Assembly (NCBI GenBank): GCA_946803715.1
Contig: CAMPET010000209.1
Span: forward strand, 110,260 to 123,831
DNA length: 13,572 bases
DNA from: Beroe ovata
Taxonomy: Eukaryota > Ctenophora > Nuda > Beroida > Beroidae
Direction of reading: 5' to 3'
Below are positions 8,580 through 13,572 of this stretch, piece by piece (positions within the stretch are counted from its first letter, which is position 1; every line of letters starts with the position of its first letter). The translations under genes and the position numbers were made by a program. The notes beneath the pieces are model-generated. The model saw only the letters and a list, made by a program, of their open reading frames with translations. It was not told the origin of the DNA and made no database searches.

Positions 8580-9300
8580 ATTGCATCATGATTTCAATGC
8601 TACTTTTATCTCTCTTGTGATAGCTGAAATTCTTGTGATAGCTGTACAGTAGTTTGATTTCTCACTTAAATGGGATTGGTATTCCAATTTAACAACTAGA
8701 GGTTGACTAGGAACTAGAATCCCAGTGACAGCTTTTTTCATGGTATTGAAGTCCAGAATTTTGATCAAAGTGGCATCACTTTCTTCCCATATACACTTGT
8801 ATGGACATGATTTTTCATCGCAATGTATGAGCATCAAAATGGTAATTTGTCAAAAAATTCCAGTCAAAATCAAAGAATACCCCAAGCAGCCAGATTGATG
8901 AAAATAGTGGCAGTACCTATATTCAGAATTATTTCTATTGAGAACATGCTTTGACATGCCAGTACCATAGCCGCATAGCTGAGGGATCAACAACATTCAT
9001 GAAGCATCAAACATGTGCAAAAAATAAATCAAATTAGCGCTCTTATTCACATAACTTATATTGTCCGAATGCTCTGGAAAAGGTTTTCAGAATACTGTAT
9101 AGGGGAGGAGATTGCACTATCAATCTGCTACAAACCTGACAGAGCACTGCAAGATTACACTGAACTCAGCCAATGATTTGTGCACCGGATGTGTCCTCAA
9201 ATTGTGTGCTCTATTCTAATTTGTGAACTGGAATGTGGTAGAGACCACGTAATCCATTGCTCTAATTTTATCACGTGACTTGGGTTTTTTCGGTTTCCTG
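8580..9300. other. Intergenic DNA with one unassigned minus-strand open frame
   Basis: A minus-strand frame at 8586-8837 (83 codons, MMLIHCDEKSCPYKCIWEES at its start) has a mixed, protein-like composition but matches nothing I know, and its ends lack clear splice signals. A 15-base motif, TTCTTGTGATAGCTG with variants, is repeated near 8610-8645. Nothing else is seen. Confidence 0.35.
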
Positions 9301-9302
9301 AC

Positions 9303-9375
9303 CCAGCCCAAGCCCTAACCCTAACCCACGGGATACTTCCATTGTCCAAACCAGAAACCTGACCCAAGCCCTAAC
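9303..9375. repeat. Interstitial telomere-like CCCTAA motifs
   Basis: AGCCCTAACCCTAACCC and then AAGCCCTAACC occur about 60 bases apart in similar contexts (TGACCCA-GCCCAAGCCCTAACC). Only two or three units are intact, so this is a short degenerate interstitial tract, not a chromosome end. Confidence 0.6.
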
Positions 9376-9411
9376 CTGAGGGTTTAAAACGCGATTAAGT
9401 GAAAAAATGTC

Positions 9412-9422
9412 TGGTCACGTGA
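9412..9422. promoter_or_regulatory. GGTCACGTGACC palindrome (E-box type)
   Basis: A near 12-base palindrome around CACGTG, with another TCACGTGA near 9270. Such sites bind USF and MITF/TFE-type bHLH-Zip factors in animals. No adjacent gene start is seen, so function is unproven. Confidence 0.3.
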
Positions 9423-9518
9423 CCAAATCAGTTTTTCACCCATAACATTTTACACTATATCACATTTACATGGGATGATTCAGATTCGGCGCCAAAAATT
9501 TAAGTTGATTCATGTCTG

Positions 9519-9738
9519 TTGTTTGGCGATGCAAGACTGCTGATGCAAGCCGCGATGCGGCTGTCTGAGAAATAAGTTTGCGCCGCGCGCGCAAAACGAA
9601 ATTCTCGACAGGGTCTATCAATATCATGTCAATCGTGGATCGACAAATCTTTTTTATTGTCGGCGTCGCGCAATGACAAATAAATATAATAATTGCATTA
9701 TGATAATCAAAATTCTTGTCGATCGATGAATTTCGTTT
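9519..9738. repeat. CpG-rich interspersed repeat copy 1 with inverted partner
   Basis: Bases 9519-9647 match 10272-10412: both run GGCGATGC, CTGATGCAAGCCGCGA, GTTTGCGCCGCGCGCG and AAAACGAAATTCTCGACAGG. An inverted, internally deleted copy of its right part lies at about 9712-9738 (CTTGTCGATCGATGAATTTC). Both strands carry open frames here (9466-9849, 9716-9970), but they run through repeat sequence. Confidence 0.8.
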
Positions 9739-10165
9739 CCCAGCTGCTATTCTGCCTCGTTTGAATCCGCGCACGACGGTTCTTGCGACGCGCCTCCCTA
9801 CGAAACCTGTGCACTCAGCTGTGCGAGCCACGTACACGGGGCTGGACATCGCGCCCTACGTACAAGTAATTATAATTGTCAGTTCAATTGAGAGCGCGCA
9901 TGCGCGCGCCACCACTTGCAGTTGCACTGCACCAAATCTGACAGAATACCATGTAATATTTTGGCAATGAAGCTGGGCTTTGAATTTTAATTAGATGTAC
10001 ATGGACAATCGGACTATTGACTAACAACATATGTGATATGCATTATGTTTTTCGACTGCAGTTCAACGAAAATAGTGAAATGATCGTTTTTCAAAATGAT
10101 TGTGAAATGATCGTGAATTGCAACTCAATAACTCATCGTAAACTGATCGTAANATTAAAATCCTG

Positions 10166-10271
10166 ATCCCGCCAGCAAGGGTAGGGTGAAATCCTACAAA
10201 TATGTCCACTGTTTCTTGCGCGTGGACAGATAACATCCGGCAAATCCCGCCAGTAAGGGTAGGGTGAAATC
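10166..10271 (+). repeat. Two direct copies of a 30-36 bp CCCGCCAG repeat
   Basis: CCCGCCAGCAAGGGTAGGGT followed by GAAATCCTAC begins near 10168, and the same motif with one change begins near 10247. A third copy lies at 10466-10501 and a fragment (AAGGTGAAATCCTACAAG) at 10411. The copies are separated by unlike sequence, so they are interspersed and not tandem. Confidence 0.85.
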
Positions 10272-10441
10272 TTGTCTGGCGATGCTAGACCGCTGATGCA
10301 AGCCGCGAGGCGGCTTGCGTCAGCGGTCTGAGAATAAGCGCTGTCTGAGAATAAGTTTGCGCCGCGCGCGCGCAAAACGAAATTCTCGACAGGGTCAATC
10401 ATCGATCGACAAGGTGAAATCCTACAAGCATCGCCAGACAA
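10272..10441. repeat. CpG-rich interspersed repeat copy 2 with terminal inverted repeat and internal hairpin
   Basis: TTGTCTGGCGATGCT at 10272 recurs inverted as AGCATCGCCAGACAA near 10427-10441, bounding about 170 bp. Inside, 10287-10329 is a hairpin with 20-bp arms (AGACCGCTGATGCAAGCCGC and its complement with one mismatch) and a 3-base loop. The body is homologous to copy 1 at 9519. Confidence 0.82.
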
Positions 10442-10465
10442 CAAAATTCCGCCTGCAGGGATAAA

Positions 10466-10642
10466 AACCCGCCAGCAAGGGAAGGGAGAAATCCTACGAA
10501 TAGGATTACTTTGCCAGATTTAAAATTAATCTGACCACTGCAGAGGTTAAACATAATTGACGACTGAGTTTGACGGCCACAACTACGAGCAGGTAATCCT
10601 TGCCGGATGTTTCTCGCGCGCGAATGGACAGATAACATCCGG
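10466..10642. repeat. Further copies of the CpG-rich repeat family
   Basis: The third CCCGCCAG copy is at 10466-10501. The segment TGTTTCTCGCGCGCG plus TGGACAGATAACATCCGG at 10608-10642 repeats 10210-10240. CCGGATGTT and AACATCCGG at about 10603-10641 can pair as a 9-bp stem around the CGCG core. Confidence 0.75.
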
Positions 10643-11296
10643 GATCCAAATGCTGACACTGCAGAATAAAACGACGGAATTGACAACGAATGGATATCAT
10701 TATATTCACTTTCATTGGATGTTAAATATTCAAATATCAACATTCTATTAGTATTTCTCGTAAAAAGGAAATATGCAATATTCTATTTCTAATTCCAGGA
10801 CCATGCCAAAATGGAAAAAGAATACGTACCATCGTCAAACTCAAAGATAAGAAATGAGGTTTAACTTAAAATCGCATAAACTCCCTAACAACGGCTGCTG
10901 CATATGTCGCATGAGCGCGTTATCAGAAATCGAATTCTCTAAGACATGTTATTCCTTGTACAATGTAGATAAACAAATTTATTCAATTCTGCTAAAATGC
11001 ATTCCATAATCCATATCATTATCACAATCAAAGGGACTTAGCAGTAGCTTGGTCCTTTTTCTTCTAAACCTACTCAAAATCCAGTAGCTGAGCAACTCTT
11101 CATGAAGTCATCAAGTATAGCTGTACTCATTTAATGCTGTAATGACTTCGATACTATTACTTCTAACTTCAACTTCAAGTCATTACTGAATACTGATAAA
11201 ACTGAATTTGATACACATAAACTGTAGAAGAATAATTGTTGAGTTGTCGTCATTCCAAGACAAGAGTGCTCAATTGCGGAATCACAAGAGCGTAAG
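10643..11296. other. AT-rich intergenic DNA
   Basis: No gene, RNA or repeat recognised. Open frames are short and shadow-like. Confidence 0.5.
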
Positions 11297-11550
11297 TAGA
11301 TCGAAGTCAAACAACGAATGAAAGTGGGCAAAAATTGAAAAATGGTCATATCCTAAATTTGAAATTTAGGATATGACCATTTTTCAATTTTTGATTCACA
11401 TGATAAATTTTCCCTAAACAGAAACGTAATTTATGAAGGAGCAATAGTAACATGTGAACGCATTTCATTTCCCAAATTGGCACTGAAGATTGGTTTATAC
11501 CATGAAACATTATGTTTGCCCACTTTCATTCGTTGTTTGACTTCGATCTA
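11297..11550. mobile_element. MITE-like element with 32-bp terminal inverted repeats and TA flanks
   Basis: GATCGAAGTCAAACAACGAA... at 11299-11330 is repeated perfectly inverted at 11517-11548, and TA dinucleotides flank both ends (11297-11298, 11549-11550). The 250-bp size, absence of coding sequence and TA target site fit a non-autonomous Tc1/mariner-type MITE. The superfamily is inferred from the TA only. Confidence 0.85.
11330..11392. repeat. Perfect 31-bp-arm palindrome inside the MITE
   Basis: Arms 11330-11360 and 11362-11392 are exact inverted copies around one G. Part of the arm reads AATGGTCATATCCTAAATTT. It abuts the left terminal repeat directly, making the element asymmetric. Confidence 0.95.
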
Positions 11551-11863
11551 AACTGTAGAAGATAATATTGAGCGATAAATAATCCGATAAGAATAACGGG
11601 TTAGCATAATTCTCTTAGAAATGAAACATAAAATGTTGGAAAATATTAAAATCATGTTATCAATATTTAAGTATATTATAGGTCGATTAACACAGACAGA
11701 CAGACACACACACTCGCACACTTAGGAATGCCAATACACAAAAGCAATGGTCGCAGATTCTGACATAACTGTAATGGACTGTCACTTTGATGAATGAGCT
11801 ATAGGGTGGTAAAGGTTCAGGTTGGTGGCAGTTGACACTGTCAACAGTGCTGCAACCAGCTAG
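11551..11863. other. 3' flank of the phosphatase gene
   Basis: AT-rich DNA with a short CAGA/CA microsatellite at about 11693-11720 and a 15-base palindrome GTTGACACTGTCAAC at 11831-11845. No gene seen. Confidence 0.55.
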
Positions 11864-11957
11864 TGGTGTCAGTAGTCGGGGTGGTGTCAGTAGTCGGGGT
11901 GGTGTCAGTAGTCGTGGTGGTGTCAGTAGTCGGGGTGGTGTCAGTAGTCGGGGTTCT
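11864..11957. repeat. 18-bp minisatellite overlapping the phosphatase stop codon
   Basis: Five tandem copies of GGTGTCAGTAGTCGGGGT, one with a G-to-T change. On the minus strand the first unit supplies the last codons (NPDY) and the TGA of the phosphatase; the rest lies in the 3' UTR or beyond. Confidence 0.92.
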
Positions 11958-12193
11958 CATCATCAATACTGCCCGGTAGTGATCTGTGTCTCTTAACGGA
12001 AGAGAGGGGCAGTGTACTGGACAGATCACAGCTACTCAGAGTTCGCTTCATGGGAGCCGCATTTGTACGGGCAGATGGGAGGACGGAGTACTCGCAGTTG
12101 TCCACTGCCGCACCGAAACATGTGACGGTCTGTGACTCCGTGGCAAGTGGACAGAGAACTAGGACGATAGCTGTGATGTTGTCAGCCCTCCAC
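11941..12193 (-). other. PPM1D-like last exon
   Basis: Acceptor GTTTTGACAG; first codons [13 protein letters not shown] complete the PP2C fold. A Ser/Thr-rich, basic tail follows ([22 protein letters not shown]) and ends NPDY-TGA inside the minisatellite. Confidence 0.9.
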
Positions 12194-12922
12194 CTGTCAA
12201 AACACACGTGTTATACACTGTCACGTGACACATGATCAGCAGGGGGTCATCAGCAATGTCCCCCACAGTACACAGTGGGACAATGGTAAACTTACCCGCG
12301 GTCGTTCCATCTGCGCAGAGCCTCGAAAACGAGCCGTCTCCCGACATCCTCGTACATTGACTTAGAGTGGACAAAGTTGGTAACATCCTCATTACTCATA
12401 ACATTCCAAACACCGTCACTAGCGATAACCACGTACCTGAAGAGTAGGGAGAGATGATGTGTCATCATGTCATAGTGATGTGTCATCATGTCATGGTGAT
12501 GTGACATCATGTCATAGTGATGTGTCATCATGTCATAGTGATGTGTCATCATGTCAGAGTGATGTGACATCATGTCATAGTGATGTGTCATCATGTCATA
12601 GTGATGTGACATCATCGGGGGTCATAGTGATGCGAACAGTGTACACTGTACAATGTACATTGTACAATGTACATTGGACGCGTATCAGGTATTTTGAATA
12701 ATAGGTAGGTAAAATTTCCTCTCCCAGAGTTTTGTCAAGTCCTGCTACCGGAAATGCTAATCGTCCGAGCACGGAGGAATGGGTCACGGATCCGAGTTAA
12801 ATGAACCAATTGGAGGGCAGTATTATTGAGTCACGTGAGTCATTCGTCCAATTAGGAGGCAAGATCGCGAGCACATGGGACAGTGGTGGCTACAATCATA
12901 TCATTTCATCGTGTGTGAGTGT

Positions 12923-12953
<31 letters not shown>

Positions 12954-13079
12954 CCTGTCTACACCGTGACATAGTTGTCGGATGGAAATATCTGGTTCTG
13001 GGGACACAGTGTACTTCTTGGTGAAGTAGTCGTAGCTCCACAAGTTGCCCAGTGCGCGTGACACAGCTAGGAACGGTAC
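11941..13079 (-). CDS. PPM1D: PPM1D/Wip1-type PP2C protein phosphatase, last three exons; N-terminus off the window
   Basis: Exons 12955-13079, 12296-12436 and 11941-12193 join in phase to 172 C-terminal residues. PP2C enzymes remove phosphate from Ser/Thr using two metal ions; Wip1 acts in the nucleus on DNA-damage signalling proteins. [19 protein letters not shown] and VSPEPDIS are close to Wip1 (LAVARALGDLWSYDF, VSPEPDTS). IASDGVWN and RADNITAIV carry the metal-binding Asp residues, and Asn after SDGVW, where most PP2Cs have Asp, is also found in Wip1. The tail after DNIT is about 75 residues, far shorter than in human Wip1, yet keeps MKRTL and VKRHR basic motifs reminiscent of KRTLEES and KKHRR there. 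The N-terminal half, with DGHGG and the first metal Asp, is expected to the right of the window. Family assignment is from remembered motifs. Confidence 0.91.
12296..12436 (-). other. PPM1D-like penultimate exon
   Basis: Acceptor CCTACTCTTCAG and donor CGG|GTAAGT, one base, 46 codons and two bases. It encodes [18 protein letters not shown], with the metal-binding SDG, and ends EALRRWNDR, matching RALGRWRQR in Wip1. Confidence 0.92.
12458..12617. repeat. 21-bp minisatellite in a PPM1D-like intron
   Basis: About seven and a half copies of GATGTGTCATCATGTCATAG plus one base, alternating TGTGTC and TGTGAC variants. It begins about 20 bases from the acceptor of the penultimate exon in the 518-bp intron 12437-12954. 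ATGTCATAGTGATGTGACAT segments are partly self-complementary. Confidence 0.93.
12637..12676. repeat. GTACAATGTACATTGTAC palindromic tract
   Basis: Overlapping short palindromes built from GTACA and TGTAC follow the 21-bp array. They could form a cruciform or hairpin; no known regulatory meaning. Confidence 0.7.
12911..12954. repeat. (GT)n microsatellite touching a splice donor
   Basis: A GT run of about 12 pure units with a less pure left part. On the minus strand it reads (CA)n and begins at the second or third base of the intron after the exon ending at 12955. Confidence 0.95.
12955..13079 (-). other. PPM1D-like exon (antepenultimate coding segment)
   Basis: Acceptor CTATATATCAG, then 41 codons plus two bases. 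To continue in frame into the next exon it must end at GACAG|GCACAC, a GC donor. That choice gives exactly 13 residues between the Asp of EPD and the Tyr of YVVIASDG, as in human Wip1. Confidence 0.85.
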
Positions 13080-13572
13080 CTGATATATAGCTGGTGTTGA
13101 TACAGAATAGAGAATGATTGACTGAGTCAGAGCGGGGGCGAGAAGGGAGGACAAGGCGAGGGACAGTCTGGGGAATATTCTCAATAGTTCGACGAGCATT
13201 ATAGTAACTCCAATATGAGTTCACAAGGCCAATGCTATCCTGACCTATGGCCTATGGGGCGGGCGGGAATATTTATACCATATATGGTCAAATTAGTATC
13301 ACACATTGTTGCAATGTGTGAAAGCATGATGAGCACGATATTCAAACAACAATCACGTGTGGTTACAGAGAGGAATACAATAGAAACTACCGGCACACAA
13401 ACATTAACACGAAAACGTACAGAAACAAACGCACAGGCACAAATCGAAGGGCGCCTGGCGCCTGCATACACACACCAGACAAACACAGTACACACACAGG
13501 ACATAGACACACACACACATATGTACAGTATACACACAGACACACACAGACACACACACTCACACACACTCA
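13080..13572. other. PPM1D-like upstream intron with CA-rich microsatellite at the window edge
   Basis: No exon recognised. Open frames at 13083-13224 on the minus strand do not match the Wip1 region preceding QIPFLAV. The last 80 bases (about 13490-13572) are impure CA repeat with CAGACA interruptions. Confidence 0.6.

Noticed and set aside
8586-8837. 83-codon minus-strand frame with a Cys-rich start as a gene
   Set aside because: No recognised family, no splice partners or promoter. Kept only as a note in the intergenic entry.
9303-9375. Chromosome end (telomere)
   Set aside because: Only two or three intact CCCTAA units, with unique sequence and repeats on both sides.
9466-9970. Overlapping frames on both strands in CpG-rich DNA (127 and 84 codons)
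   Set aside because: They run through interspersed repeats that recur at 10272; stop codons are rare there because of base composition.
10133-10444. 103-codon minus-strand frame with PCWRD/PYWRD words
   Set aside because: The words are translations of the CCCGCCAG repeat copies and the frame includes an ambiguous base.
10166-10501. CRISPR-like array of the CCCGCCAG repeats
   Set aside because: Only three copies at unequal spacing (about 79 and 223 bases), and the context is a eukaryotic chromosome with introns.
11131-11349. 72-codon minus-strand frame
   Set aside because: It ends inside the MITE terminal repeat and palindrome and has no family resemblance.
12292-12615. Phosphatase frame extended through the 21-bp repeat (HHYDMMT-type residues)
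   Set aside because: A strong acceptor at the start of YVVIASDG and phase matching with the upstream exon show that the repeat is intronic.

Overview
The window looks like a gene-dense invertebrate metazoan nuclear genome. Genes have short GT-AG introns (about 65-650 bp), base composition is AT-leaning, there are many minisatellites and microsatellites, and the gene families are animal ones. A sponge or another early-branching or soft-bodied invertebrate would fit, but no sequence mark fixes the phylum. All exon models come from splice signals, phase continuity and remembered family motifs; no database was searched.

Left block (135-3093, minus): nine in-phase exons of a mitochondrial histidine-kinase-like protein kinase, closest to branched-chain alpha-ketoacid dehydrogenase kinase (BCKDK). 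It runs from its ATG to just past the first glycine box of the ATPase domain. The last exon or exons lie off the left edge. Two of its introns carry minisatellites (19-bp and 15-bp units).

Middle block (3697-7747, plus): a divergently transcribed, TATA-box-driven gene for a receptor of about 1,254 residues. It has a signal peptide, a cysteine-rich N-terminal region, several LDL-receptor class A modules and a rhodopsin-class seven-helix domain. It recalls GRL101 and relaxin-receptor-like proteins but has no leucine-rich repeats.

Intergenic block (7748-11940): about 4.2 kb with no convincing gene but much structure. It holds a 60-bp-arm foldback, telomere-like CCCTAA motifs, a CpG-rich cluster of interspersed repeats with hairpins, and a TA-flanked 250-bp MITE-like element enclosing a 31-bp-arm perfect palindrome.

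Right block (11941-13079, minus): the last three exons of a PP2C phosphatase of the PPM1D/Wip1 type. Its stop codon lies inside an 18-bp minisatellite, and one intron appears to use a GC donor at the edge of a (CA)n microsatellite. The N-terminal exons lie off the right edge.

The three genes do not form an evident pathway. They are a mitochondrial metabolic kinase, a membrane receptor and a stress-response-type nuclear phosphatase that happen to be neighbours.
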